A DNA stretch of 37,165 bases from Magnetococcales bacterium (GCA_015228935.1 JADGCO010000039.1:1-37165); one strand, 5' to 3'. Shown: positions 7,628-21,000, counted from the first letter of the stretch. Translations and numbers: made by a program. The notes: generated by a model not told the origin, from the sequence alone.

Positions 7628-8896
7628 TCAAAGTTTGAAGCCAACGACGGAGACATCGTCCCGACGGCGTTCGTCACCCTGCCACTGCAACAACGCCTGC
7701 CAGAGGATTTTCTTCTGTTCGTTCATAGTTAAATGTCCGTTTTGATTGATAATTTCTAAAAAACGTTTTTTGCCGAGGGCACGTCGCCGCTCTTTTCCCA
7801 CCTGATCGATCAACCCGTCCGAGGTCAGATAGAAGCGCATGCCCCGGGCAACGTTGAACGGATGCTGGGAATAGGACTGATCCATGGGGGTGGCCCGATA
7901 ACCGATGCCCCGCTTGGTTCCCTTGATTTCGACCAGCGGCTCACCTGCCAGCGAGATGAACAGAGAAAAGCCTGCTCCGGCAAAGACCAGTTCCGATTTT
8001 TCGGGATTCAGGTAGCAGACGGCCATTTCCATGCCATCGTCGGACTCACCACCCTCGACATCTTGCCGCAGCGTTTTTTTGACCAGTTGGTGCATGCGTT
8101 CGATCAGGTTGCCGACCTGCCCCGGTTTGACTTCCAGCAGGGCACGCTCAAAAGCACCGGTGGCCACCAGGGAAACGAAGGCCCCGGGAACGCCATGCCC
8201 GGTACAATCCCCCAGAATGAACAGAAAGCCGCCTCCCCAAAGACAGCTCCAGTAAATATCGCCGCCCACGACATCCCGTGGTTCCCAGAGAATGAAATGG
8301 TCCTGGAAAACCGTCTCGGTTAAACCCACCGGGGGGAGGATGGACCGTTGAATCCGGCTGGCGTAGCGGATACTCCCTTCCAGAACTGCAACCACTTCCG
8401 ATAATTCATTTTTGGTGATGTTCAGTTCCGTGTTGATTTTTTGTTGATTGGCCAGGGCCAGGGCCAGGTCGCGGGTCAGTTTGCGGTTGGCATCTTCGGC
8501 TTTTTTGGCCCGGACCAGGGCATTGACCCGGGCGAGCATTTCGCCGGCATCGAACGGCTTGGGCAGATAATCGTCGCCTCCCAGCAGCGTCAGACCTTGC
8601 ACCACTTCCGTCTTGCTTGCCTGGGCCGTCAGAAAAATGACCGGAATGGTGCGCCACACCGGATCGGATTTGAGCAGACGGATGCAGGCATCGCCGCTCA
8701 TGTTGGGCATGTTGCGATCCAGCAGGATGACGTCGGGCAGATGATCAAGAGGGGTGTTTTCCAGGTATGCCAGGGCTTCGTCCCCATCACTGGCCTCGAT
8801 CACGTCATAGTCGGCCTGTGCTGCGCCTTCCAGCAGTTGGCGAACCCGCATGCGCACGGTGCGCGAATCATCGACGATGAGAACCGGCGTACCCAT
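7628..8896 (-). CDS. response regulator fused to PP2C/SpoIIE-type serine phosphatase
   Basis: A 422-residue cytoplasmic protein in three parts. The receiver domain (1-120) has the acidic pair in LIVDDSRTVRMR, phosphoacceptor Asp60 in ILLDRNMPNMSGD, and Lys113 in YLPKPF. A coiled-coil linker (about 125-185) contains KLTRDLALALANQQKINTEL. The RsbU/SpoIIE phosphatase domain has metal-binding aspartates visible in DVVGGDIYW, GDCTGHGVPGAFVSLVA, SDDGMEMAV and YLTSDGLIDQ. In this class phosphorylation of the receiver switches a phosphatase acting on anti-sigma-factor antagonists. No such antagonist or anti-sigma kinase lies in the window. The start ATG at 8896 has AAGGA upstream; an in-frame ATG eight codons earlier is less likely. 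It is the nearest response regulator to the che operon, but no direct link is shown. Confidence 0.9.
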   Translation of the reverse strand: MGTPVLIVDDSRTVRMRVRQLLEGAAQADYDVIEASDGDEALAYLENTPLDHLPDVILLDRNMPNMSGDACIRLLKSDPVWRTIPVIFLTAQASKTEVVQGLTLLGGDDYLPKPFDAGEMLARVNALVRAKKAEDANRKLTRDLALALANQQKINTELNITKNELSEVVAVLEGSIRYASRIQRSILPPVGLTETVFQDHFILWEPRDVVGGDIYWSCLWGGGFLFILGDCTGHGVPGAFVSLVATGAFERALLEVKPGQVGNLIERMHQLVKKTLRQDVEGGESDDGMEMAVCYLNPEKSELVFAGAGFSLFISLAGEPLVEIKGTKRGIGYRATPMDQSYSQHPFNVARGMRFYLTSDGLIDQVGKERRRALGKKRFLEIINQNGHLTMNEQKKILWQALLQWQGDERRRDDVSVVGFKL

Positions 8897-9053
8897 TTGC
8901 CCCCATCCTTCCCATCCCAACTCCCCTGTCGGATACTTGAAAACCGGGTCTCAAGATAGGCTGCCCGACCCGATAAAGCCAGTGTTTCATGCCTGGCAGG
9001 GAGGCTCAACCGAGAATTGCTCGACAGCCTTTCATGCCTGTGATCATGCGGGA

Positions 9054-9071
9054 GATGGCCTGATGGCCATC
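9054..9071 (-). terminator. hairpin at the 3' end of the giant gene
   Basis: GATGGCC (9054-9060) and GGCCATC (9065-9071) form a perfect 7-bp stem with a 4-base loop, overlapping the stop codon of the giant gene. No T-run follows on the minus strand, so intrinsic termination is uncertain. It may instead protect the mRNA end or act with Rho. Confidence 0.3.
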
Positions 9072-12000
9072 AAATGATCCCGACATGGAATGGATTGTTC
9101 GGATCGACCAGGAGGGTATTCAACTGACCGCCAGGAGCGGTGCAGGGGGGGCATGTGTTGCATGTGTTGCATGTGTTGTTGCCGAGGGTAAGGGGAGTGG
9201 AACTCGGCAACACCTGTTCCAGAGTGAGGGGCTGGGGAGCCGTGCCGGTACCAGTCACGGGATTGATGACAGCGGCGAGTTTCGGGTCAGAAGGCGTGGC
9301 GCTCGGCAACACCTGTTCCAGGCTGAGGGGAGGGGGAGCCGTGCCGGTACCGGCCATGGGATTGATGACCGCAGCGTGTTTCAGGTCAGGACCGGTATTC
9401 AGGGTCGGAGGGTGGCCGGTTCCCTGGCCTGGCAGGGTATTGGCAACAGGAGCGCCAGCCATGAGGAGAGGGTCGGTTGGCTCATGAAAGAGAATATTGT
9501 CGCCCTGGCTGCCGGGGAGGGGAGGATTGTTTGCATCTCCCCCATACAGGAAAGAGACTTCCGCCAGATGGCCGGTTTTTCCATCACTGAATGTCAAATG
9601 ACCATCGGTCAAAATCTGGTTGGTTCCCTGCCATTGTCCGTTGCCGGTCGTCTGGAGGGAGAGAGAGACGATGCCTTTGTCGGCCAGTGAATGAAGTTCC
9701 CCGGTACCGGAGATGCCATCCTGGTTTTGATCCTGCCAGACCAGAAGGTCTGCGAACAGGGTATCCAGGGCATCGAGAATCTGGTCATGGTTGCTGTCGA
9801 GGAGTGCCAGGGCCTCCATGCCGGAATGGGCATCCGCGAACATGCGCTCCGAAAAAATTTCCGTGGCATCGTTGATGAGGCCATCGTGGTTGCGATCCAG
9901 GGCCAACAGGGCATCATCGGCACCCACCCAACCGGTCTGTTGGGGTTGTCCGGTCAGGCCCATGTCAAATTTCACGCCCTGTCCCCAATCCACCAACTGG
10001 ATGCCATCGCCCTTCAGGTCGAGAACGACGGGATCCAGATAGGTGGCCATGTCGGTATCGACCAGCAGGGAGACGGAACCCTGGACATAACGATGGTAAT
10101 TCTGGCCGCCAATGGTGGTGTAATTGGCCGTATAACTCCAGCCGGTTCCGATATGAAGCGTATCGCTGCCGTCGCCCATGATTTGCAGATCGGTGCCGCT
10201 GGCGGTCAAGTGGATGATATCCTGGGCCGTGAACCGCAAGACATGCGCTCCCGTGCCTGCTTGCAGGTCGATGACCTCGATGGAGGCCAGACGATAATCC
10301 GGCAGGGTGGTCAAATCGACATCGAGGGTATTGACCAGCAGGGTGTCGGTACCCGCACCCCCATCGATCAGGTCGAAGGTCGTATTGTCCAGAATAAACA
10401 GATCATCGCCATTTTCGCCAAACAACAGATCTGTGCCATTGGCGGTCAGGGTATCGTTGCCGTCGCCGCCCAGCAGGACCTCTTGTCCGGAGGTGCCAGT
10501 CAGGGTGTTGGCGCTGGCATCCCCCTGCTGGGTGACGGCCAAAGCCGTCAGTGTCAAACCGGTGCTTGTGAAAGAGGGATCCAACACCAATCCACTGCCG
10601 ATGTTGAGACCACTGATCCGGTCCACGGAACCGCTGGCTGCCGTATGACTCATGACCTGGAACGAGTTGCCGGCAACAGGCACGAACCCATTGATCAGGT
10701 TGATCTGGAGCGTGCCATTCAAGCCGACGGTGCCGGATATGGCGAGTTTGTCATACTGGGTGCCGACTGTGGTGCCGCCCAGGTCCAGGTTCAGGAAGGC
10801 CGTGTTGCCAAAAGCCAACGTGGAGCCGGTGTGGTTGATGGTCAGCAAGCCTGCTGTGCCGGCGGTTCCGGGTTGGATGGTCCCGTTCAGCTCGGAACCG
10901 CCGGTATTGGCCACGGTGAGTGTACCCGCGCCTTGCAGGATGCCCGCTGCCTGCAAGGTGAAGTCATTACCGGTACCTGATATACCCAGGGTGCGGGTAT
11001 TGGCGATATCGATGGTGCCGGCACTGGTGAGCATGCCGTTGATGGTCAAATCATCCACTGTCACACTGATCATGCCGCTGTTGTCGAGAGTACCGGTGAT
11101 GGTTTTGCTGCCATCGGCATCGCCACCCAGGGTGATGAGACCGGTATTGGTCAAGGTGTAGCCGCTGCCCATGGTCAGGGTGGCGTTCCAGGGGGCGTAG
11201 TCGGTGGTGAGGGTCAGGGTGCCGGCATTGTCCAGGTTGCCATTGAACGTCTGGCTGGAGGCGCTGCCCGCCGCCGATGTGCCATCGATGAACAAACTGG
11301 CTCCGACGGCATTGCTGAACGCCACGTTGAACGTGTCATCTGTACTGCGCAGGTAGAGAATGCCCTGATTGACGAAAGTGCCGGTGCCGGTCACGGTGAC
11401 GATACCGCCGAATTTCAAGGTGGCCGTACTGGTCAGGTGCGTATATCCCGTGCCGATGTTGAGCGAGGGGGTTCCCGTCAGATCAATCGTTCCGGTCCCG
11501 GCCAGGGTCGTACCGCTGCCAAAATAAATGGTGCCGTGACTCACGGCCAGGGTCATGCCGGCACTGACGCTGAGCGTGCCACCCTGGGTGTTGAATTGGG
11601 CATTGGTGTTGGTGATGTTCAGATCATCCACCGTCACCTGGATGGTTCCGGTGTTGGTGATGGAGCCGACGATGGTTTTGATGCCATCGGCATCGCCACT
11701 CAGGGTAATGACACCGGTGTTGGCCAGGGTATAGCCGCTGCCCATGGTCAGGGTGGCGTTCCAGGGGGCATAGTCGCTGGTGAGGGTCAGGATGCCGGCA
11801 TTGTCCAGGTTGCCATTGAACGTCTGACTGGAGGCGCTGCCCGCCGCCGATGAGCCATCGATGAACAGACTCGCGGCAGCGGCATTGCTGAACGCAACGT
11901 TGAAAATGTCATCCGTACTGCGCAGATAGAGGACGCCCTGATTGGTAAAGGTACCGGTGCCGGTCACGGTGACGATACCACCGAATTTCAAGGTGGCCGT

Positions 12001-15000
12001 ATTGGTTTGGTGCGTATATCCCGTGCCGATGTTGAGAGTGTGGGTTCCGGTCAGATCGACCGTTCCGGTCCCGGTCATGGCTGTGCCACTGCCAAAACGG
12101 GTGGTTCCGTTACCCACGGACAAGGCCACGCCGGTATTGACATTAATGGTGCCATTTTGCGTGTCGAACTGGACACCGTTGTTGTTGATGTTCAAATCAT
12201 CGACCGTTACCTGGATGGTACCGGTATTGGTGACCGCGCCGACAATGGTCTTGATGCCATCGGCATCGCCACCCAGAGTGATAAGGCCGGTGTTGGCCAG
12301 GGTGTAGCCGCTGCCCATGGTCAGGGTGGCGTTCCAGGGGGCGTAGTCGCTGGTGAGGGTCAGGATGCCGGCATTGTTCAGGTTGCCATTGAATGTCTGG
12401 CTGGAAGAGCTGCCCGCCGCCAAGGTGCCATCGATAAACAGACTCGCGGCAGCGGCATTGCTGAACGCAACGTTGAAAATGTCATCCGTACTGCGCAGAT
12501 AGAGGACGCCCTGATTGGCAAAGGTGCCGGTGCCGGTCACGGTGACGATACCACCGAATTTCAAGGTGGCCGTATTGGTTTGGTGCGTATATCCCGTGCC
12601 GATGTTGAGCGAGGGGGTTCCCGTCAGATCAATCGTTCCGGTCCCGGCCAGAGTCGTACCGCTGCCAAAATAAATGGTGCCGTGACTCACGGACAGGGTC
12701 AGACCGGTACCGACGTTGAGCGTGCCGTTTTGTGTGTCGAATTGGACGTTGGTGTTGGTGATGTTTAAATCATCAGCTGTCACCAGGATGGTGCCGGCGT
12801 TGGTCACTGCTCCGACAATGGTTTTGATGCCATCGGTATCGCCACCCAGGGTGATGAGGCCGGTGTTGGTCAGGGTGTAGCCGCTGCCCATGGTCAGGGT
12901 GGCGTTCCAGGGGGCATAGTCGGTGGTGAGGGTCAGGGTGCCGGCATTGTCCAGGTTGCCATTGAACGTCTGGCTGGAGGTGCTGCCCGCCGCCGAGGTG
13001 CCATCGATGAACAGACTGGCGGCAGCGGCATTGCTGAACGCAACGTTGAAAACATCATCTGTACTGCGCAGGTAGAGGATGCCCTGATTGACGAAAGTGC
13101 CGGTCCCGGTCACGGTCACGCTGCCACCAAATTTCAAGGTGACCGTACTGGTCAGGTGCGTGTATCCCGTACCAATATTGAGAGAGGGGGTTCCCGTCAG
13201 ATCGATCGTTCCGCTCCCGGCCAGGGTCGTACCGCTGCCAAAATAAATGGTTCCGTGACCCACGGACAGGGTCAGACCGGCATCGATGTTGAGCGTGCCG
13301 TTTTGTGTGTCGAATTGGACGTTGGTGTTGGTGATGGTCAGATCATCCGTGGTGACATGGATCTGGCCGGTATTGGTGAGAGCGCCGACGATTGTGTTGG
13401 TGCCATTCGTATTGCCTGCCAGGGTGATGAGGCCGGTGTTGGTCAGGGTCTTGCCCGTGGCCATGGTCAGGGTGGCTCCCCAGGGGGCATAGTCCGTCGC
13501 CAGGATCAGGGTGCCGGCATTGTTCAGGTTGGCATTGAAGGTTTGTGAGGCGAGGGCACCGGCAGCCGTTCTGCCATCCAGGGTTGCGGAGGCCCCGGAC
13601 TGGATGGTCAGGGTTGGATTGACCACGCCGGTGCCTTTCAGGGAGAGCGCATTTTGTGCCACCAGGGTTCCGCTGCCCGCCAGGGTGACGTTCTGGAGCG
13701 TGTCGGCGACGTTGTATTCCAGAACACCGTTGACAGTGAGGTTGTTGAAGGTGGTGCTGGCGCTGAGGGTCAGGGTGGTGCCGGTGGCCAGGGTCGAGGC
13801 GGTGGCAAAGGTGACCGTATCGCCGGCGTTGCCGTTGATGCGGATGGTGGTGCCGCTCATGATCTGATTCAGGGTGGCCGAGGTGAGGGTGAGGCTGTTG
13901 TTGCCGCTGCCGGTGAGGTCGATGATTTCAATATTGGCAATCTTGCCGGCCATGCCGGCAGTGGCGAGATTCAGGGTGAAACCGGCACCATCCAGACGCA
14001 GGGTATCCTGACCGGTTCCCCCATCGATTTTCAGGAACGTGGCATCGGTTATGGCCAGGATGTCGTTGCCGGCCCCGCCGATCAAAACATCCGCCCCGCC
14101 GGTCCCGGTCAGGGTGTCGTTGCCCAGCCCGCCGTGCAGGGTATTGGCACCAGCGGTTCCGTTGAGGGTTTGGGGTGTTGCGGGGGCTTCCGTGAAATTG
14201 CCACCGAAAAACACATGGGCGGTACCGGCATCCGTGCCATTTGCATCGGCCCAGGGGGCACCGGCAACGATATCATCGAATCCGTCACCATTGACATCCC
14301 CGGCCCCGCTGACCGACCAGCCGCTCCAGTGACCAGGTGCCGCACCATCCAGACGAAGGCCGGCATGGCCATCCAGGGCGGAGAGGTCGATCTGGGCAGC
14401 AAAACCGCTGGATTTGCCGTACACCACATAGATGGCCCCGGAGTCGGTGCCGTTCGTATCGGCCACGGGGGCACCGATGACGAGATCGGCATAGCCATCC
14501 CCATTGAAATCACCGGCACTGCCGACTGACCAGCCGCTTTTGTCGCCTGGTGCGGCACCATTCAGGCGGAAACCGTTCGTGCCGTTCAGGGAGGTCAGGG
14601 AAATCTGGGAGGTCCAGCCGGAAGCCTGCCCGAACACGACGTAGCTGGTACCGGAAAGGTTGCCGCCGGAATCGGCGGCATACGCGCCGATAAGCAGGTC
14701 GGCAAACCCGTCGCCATTGACATCGCCGGCACCACTGACCGACAGGCCACTGTAATCGTTCGCTGTTCCTCCATCGATGCAAAAGCCATTGGTGCCATTC
14801 AGGCTGGAAAGATCCAGGGTCGCGGTGAAACCGGCTGACTTGCCAAAAATGACATGGCTGGCCCCGGAATTGCTGCCGCCGGAGTCAGCCCCGCTAGCCC
14901 CCACGATGAGGTCGGCAAACCCGTCGCCATTGACATCACCGGCGCTGCTGACTGACTCACCGCTCTCGTCGGCAGCCGCCACGCCATCCAGACGAAAACC

Positions 15001-18000
15001 GTTCGTGCCATCCAGGGTCGAAAGATTGAGTGAGGCGGCAAAGCCCGAGGATTTGCCGAAAATGACATAACTGGCCCCGGTGTCGCTGCCATCCGGGGTG
15101 GCATGAATGGCACCCACGATGAGGTCGGCAAAGCCATCCCCATTGACATCCCCGGCGGCACTCACGCTGCCACCGCTCAGATTGTTGGTGCCTACGCCAT
15201 CCAGGCGAAAACCGTTGCTGCCATCCAGGGCCGAGAGATCGAGCTGGGCGGCAAACCCGGATGCCTTGCCGAAGATCACATAAGCAGCGCCGGAACCATC
15301 TCCGCCAGGGTCTGCACCGACGGCACCGATCACCAGATCATCGAAGCCATCCCCGTTGACATCTCCGGCCCCGTTGACAGCACTGCCGCTCCAGTCGTTG
15401 GCCGCCACACCGTTCACACGAAAACCCTGACTGCCATTCAGGGCCGAGAGATCAATCGATGCGGCAAACCCGGTTGATTGGCCAAATATCACGTAGCTGG
15501 CTCCGGTATCGCTCGCTCCAGCATCGGCCTTGCGGGCACCGACGATGATGTCGTGGCAGCCATCGCCATTGAGGTCGCCGACATGACCGACGGCCACGCC
15601 ACTTTCGTCGCCTGCCGCCACGCTGTTCAATTGGAAACCCTGGGTGCCGGTCAGGGAGGCAAGCGGCACGACCGAGAGGGGGGTGATGGTCACGGAGGGG
15701 GTCAGCAGGCTTTCGGCTGTGCCGTGGCCGTCGGTATAGGCGACCTGGACCCGAATCCGGGTATTGAGGTCCGTTTGCAGCGGCGTATAGGTGCTGCCGG
15801 TTGCCCCGCCGATGCTGCTCCAGGTGGTACCGCCGTCCGTGGAGCGTTGCCACAGGTATGCCAGGGTTCCCAATCCATCGGCATCGACCAGGGCGGTTGT
15901 GTTCACGGTCAGGGCCTGGCCGACTGCCGTGCCGGTTATGGCGATGGAGCCGGTGGGGGCATCGTTGACATTGCCGACGGCACCCGTGCTGCTGCTGGTG
16001 ACGCTTTCCGATGTGCCATGACCATCCGTATAACTCGCTGTCACGGTGATTATTTTGCCCACTTCGGCTTCGGCCAGCACCAGGGTGTTGCCGGTCGCCC
16101 CGGATATGTTGGTGCCATCGGCCAACCATTGCCAGGCGATGGTGCCCAGACCATCCGTATCGGTCAGGGTATTGGCTGCGGTCAGGGTGTTGCCCTGGGT
16201 CGCCGTGCCACTGATGGTCACGCCGCCGGTTGGGGCATCGTTGGTATTGCCGACAACACTCGTGCTGCTGCTGGTGACGCTTTCCGACGTGCCATGACCA
16301 TCCGTATAACTCGCTGTCACGGTGACCGTTTTGCCCACTTCGGCTTCGGTCAACACCAGTGTATTGCCGGTCGCACCGGCAATGTTGGTGCCATCGGCCT
16401 GCCATTGCCAGGCGATGGTGCCCAGACCATCCACGTCGGCGAGGGTGTTGGCTGCGGTCAGGGTGTTGCCCTGGGTCGCCGTACCACTGATGGTGACGGT
16501 ACCGGTGGGGGCATCGTTGGCATTGCCGACGGCGCTCGTGCTGCCGCTGGTGACGCTTTCCGCCGTGCCATGACCATCCGTATAACTTGCCGTCACGGTG
16601 ATCATGGTGCCCACTTCGGTTTCGGATGGTACCAATGTGTTGCCTGTTGCACCGGCAATGGGGGTGCCATCGGCGAGCCATTGCCAGGCGATGGTGCCCA
16701 GACCGTCCGCATCGGCCAGGGTATCGGTTGCGGTCAGGGTGTTGCCCTGGGTTGCTGTGCCGCTGATGGTGACGGTACCGGTGGGGGCGCTGTTGGTGGC
16801 TGCCACGGTGCTGGTGGCACTGCTCGTGACGCTTTCCGGCGTACCGTGACCATCCGTATAACTGGCCACCGCCGTGATGACTTTGCCGACCTCGCCTGCT
16901 GTCAGTGTCAGGGTATCGCCCGTGGCACCGGAGATGTTCGTCCCATCGGCCTGCCACTGGTAGCTGATGGTTCCCAGACCGTCCCTGTCGGCCAGGGTGT
17001 TGCTGGCCGTCAGGGTGCCTCCCTGAAGTATCGTGCCACTGATGGTCACGTTGCCGCTGGGCGCATTGTTGGTATTGACCGTGGCGCTTGTGGCGCTGCT
17101 CTCGACACTTTCGTTCGTGCCGTGACCATCGGTATAGCTTGCCACCACCGTGATCGTCTTGCCCACTTCCGTTTCGGAGAGAACAAGCGTGCTGTTCGTT
17201 GCTCCGGCAATATCCACGTCATCCGCCTGCCATTGATAGCTGACGGTTCCCAGACCATCCTCATCGGTCAGGGTATGGCTGGCGGTCAGGGTTTCTCCTT
17301 CCGTGACCGTACCATTGATGGTGACTGTTCCGCCGGGAGCATCGTTGGCGTTGGTGACAGCACTGCTGGCGCTGCTCTCCACACTTTCGCTCGTGCCGTG
17401 ACCATCGGTATAGCCTGCCACCACCGTGATCACTTTGCCCACTTCCGCTTCGGTGAGGACCAGCGTATTGCTTGTCGCCCCAGCGATATCCACACCATCC
17501 GCCTGCCACTGATAGCGGACGGTTCCCAGATCGTCTGCGTCGGTCAGGGTATGGCTGGCGGTCAGGGTTTCTCCTTCCGTGAATGTACCATCAATGATCA
17601 CGGCACCGCCGGGCGCATCGTTGGCGTTGGCAATGGTGCTTGTGGCGTTGCTGAGAACACTTTCGGCGGTGCCCAGGCCGTCGGTATAGCTGGCTGTTAC
17701 CGTAATGATTTTGCCTGTCTCGGCTTCGGTCAGCACCAGCGAGTCGTGTGTGGCACCGGCAATTTTTTCGCCATTCGCCAGCCATTGGTAGAGAATCGTG
17801 CCCAGACCATTCGCGTCGGCCAGGGTATGGGTCACGGTCAGGGTCTCTCCCTGGGTGGGGGTCCCTTGGATGGTCACGCTGCCGGTGGGGGCGGCGGCGG
17901 GATTGGTCACCTGGAGGGTGAAATCCTCGATATGGGGCAGAATGGCATGGGTCGGATCCGTCACCATGACGCGCACATGCAAAACAGGCTGGTTCGCATG

Positions 18001-21000
18001 GTCCAGTTTGGCTTCCGGCCCAAGTTGCAGTTGGCCATCGACCAGGACGAACAGATCGGCATCCGCACCGCCGACAATCTTGAATTCAGGCTTGACGCCG
18101 GCAGGGTGTGACAGGTTGAAACCGCTGACGATGGTTCCCGGTCCGGCATTGCCCGCGATGGTGTCGTCGGCGAGGGTGAAGCCTGCAAAACCATTTTGGG
18201 TGCCCTGTTTGGTCAGGGTATCCTGGAAGTGCGACCAGGCCTGTTCGGCGCTGACCGGATTTTTGTGGGACAATGGCCCCATCAAAAATGCCAGGTTTTC
18301 AATACGGATGGCCTGTTCCGGGGTGAGGGGTGCCAGTTTGGTGGCTGCCTGACCGACAGCCTCCGGAATCAGAATGCCGTTATCGGGGTTGTTGTCGCCA
18401 TCGAGGGATTGCAAGAGTTGCAGGATGCTGGTGATTTTGGCGAAATCCGCCGAGGGCACGATGTCCAGGGGGGTCAGGATGGCACTGCCCGGGGCCGTTC
18501 CCAGGACAATGTTGCCCAGGGAGAGCTGTACGGTTTCCCCGGGGCGGAAATAAAAATGCCCTGCGGCATCTGTGGTTCCCGACTGGGTGGCCGTCTGGAA
18601 ATGGATCCCTCCCACGAACCCGTCCAGGAAAGTGCCCTGGAGCAGCGGATTCAAGGTGAACGTGGTCGAGACCGCAGCCTGGCTGGTATCCTTGGCCGTG
18701 ACGCGAATGGCAATGGGTTGCAGGGGGATTGCCAGGGGTGGGGTGCCGGAAAAGGTGGCACTCTCTGGATTGAAGGTCAACCACGCCGGCAGGGGATCAC
18801 CGGCCATGGTTGTGGCGGAAAAGGTCAGGTTGTCGTTCAGATCGACATCGTCGAAAGCCGTTGCCGCGAAGCTGTAACTGAAAGGTTTGCCTGGCAGGAA
18901 ATTCTGGTCTGCGATTCCTTCCGCCCGGAGGGGTGGGGCATCGTTGCCCGGGGAGCTGATCACGTCGGTGCCGTGCAGGGTTGGCGGGTCGTTGACCGGG
19001 GTGATGGTCACGCCAATTTTACCGGTGGTGGCACTGAAGGGGGTGGAACCGCCTGTCTGGGTGGTATCCACCAGGATCTGGTTTTGTGCAGTTGACCAGC
19101 CACCGGTATAACTGTCGTCCATGGCCCGGATGAGCAGATCCGGGGCAGGTCCGTTGTAGTTGGCAACGGGGACAAAGCGCAGCAGGGAATCGGCGGAGAT
19201 GGCCACGGCGTTGGGGCCGTCGGTCGCTGTTGCGGGAATGGCAGCCCAGGTGTTGCCTCCATCGCTGGAAAATTGCCAATTCCCCTTGGTAGGGGCATCC
19301 GTGTTGCCGATGATGGCCACCCCGGCCAGGTGACCCGTGGCATCTGCATCCTGAAATGCTGCGGAAAGCATGGTGCCGATCTGGGTGCCGGTCAGACCGG
19401 TGGCATCCTCCAACTGGGGTGCCAGCGTAAAATCATGGCCATTCAGGATGGGAGCATCGTTGGTTCCGACGATGGTGAGCGTCACCTGGGCGGTCGCGGC
19501 AGCCCCACGGCTGTCGATCACTGTATAGGTAAAAGAATCTGTTGTTTGTTCTCCGGATGCCAGGGAGTCGAAATGGTCATCCGGTTGGTAGGTCAGGGTA
19601 CCGTCATCTGCCTGGGTGACAGTGCCTTGCAAGGCGGAAAAATCGAAACCATCCGGTTGGATTTGCAGGGTTATCTGGCCATCCGGATCCTGATCGTTGG
19701 CCAGCAGCACGGCCGGGGTCATGGTGAAAGAACCCTTGGCCGGGATCTCGAACGTGTCGTTTGTGGCCTGTGGTGGGATATTGGGTTTTTCCGTCACCGC
19801 CTGCATGACAGGCGGTGTGGCATCAGGTGAAGTGATTGGGGTGGATGTGGCATCAGGGTCGCCAGGCAATTGAGGAGTCAGGGCACTGATCAAACCGGAT
19901 GTACTGGCAGTACCGTACAAACCTGCTGCACCCATCCCAGTCTGTCCCAATGGGTCCGGTGGGAGAGGGATATTGTTGGGACCACTCTTGTCCGACAAGC
20001 CTCCCGGAATGCCGGAGGTGTTGCCGAGGCCGAAATCAGGTCCATTGCCGGGACTGTTCGTGTCGGCGGCGGGTTTGGTGGTTTCTTTGTTGGGTTCACC
20101 GACCGGTGTGGAGCCGCCGAAATCCGGTCCGCCGGTATGGGTTTTTTCGACATCACCCGTACCGAAGTCCGGCCCGCCGGCCCCCTGTTTTGCATCGCCA
20201 TTGCCCGTGGCGGGCGACTCTCCAAAATCCGGACCGCTGTTTTTTTTCTCTTCCTCTCCCTTTTTCTCTTCCCCCTTTTTCTCTTCTTCATGTTTCTCTT
20301 CGTTTTTTTTCTCTTCTTCTTTTTTGGTCTCTTCCTTGGCTTTTTCCTCGCTTTTTTCTTCGCCCTGCTTTTCCCCCTTGTTTTTGCCGGCATCTTCTCC
20401 CTTGTCACCCCCCTTGTCCGTTTTTTCCTTGCCTGAATCCTGTTTCAGTTCTTCCTGTTTGCGCTGTTCGACTTTTTCTTCGATCTTTTTTTGCTCTGCC
20501 TGTTCCTTGTGTTCGAAGGTCTGGGTGGACAATTGGGAATTCAGTTTGGCCATGAAGGTGTCTGGTGCCTTGAAGACCGGCTTTGGCGGACCTCCGGTAA
20601 ACGACACGGCCGTGGCCGTGCCCGGAGTGGTGAGGGTCACGGCTCCCTGTCCCTGGGCATCGCCAATGGACAGCACCCCCGATGTGTGGACCACGGTGGT
20701 CTCGCCCGCCGGGGTCACTTCCCCATCCAGGGCCGAACCCTTGATGCCAATTGTGGCCACCGGTGTTTTGATGACCGAGTGTTGTCCCGATTTGCTGAGA
20801 TGGGCCAGTTTGCCGCTGACATAGCGAAAGATGCCCTGCAACACCGTGGCGGCGAATTTGCCTGTGGAGGTACTCGGGTCATATACGTACTGGGTCAAAA
20901 TACCCCGGCCATCCTCACCGAGTTGGAACAGGGTGTCATCGTTGAGCAGGAGTTTCAGCAGGCTGCCGTGACCGGTCTTGAGGACATCGCCCAGACGTAC

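Noticed and set aside
11231-17886. Regularly spaced repeats that might suggest a CRISPR or satellite array
   Set aside because: The units are 276 and 573 bases, in frame, and encode repeated protein modules. There are no short identical repeats with unique spacers.
15478-18111. Long plus-strand open frame of 877 codons antisense to the giant gene
   Set aside because: It lies wholly over the Ig-like repeats of a clearly coding minus-strand gene. Its openness follows from repeated codon composition, and the translation is low-complexity without recognisable domains.
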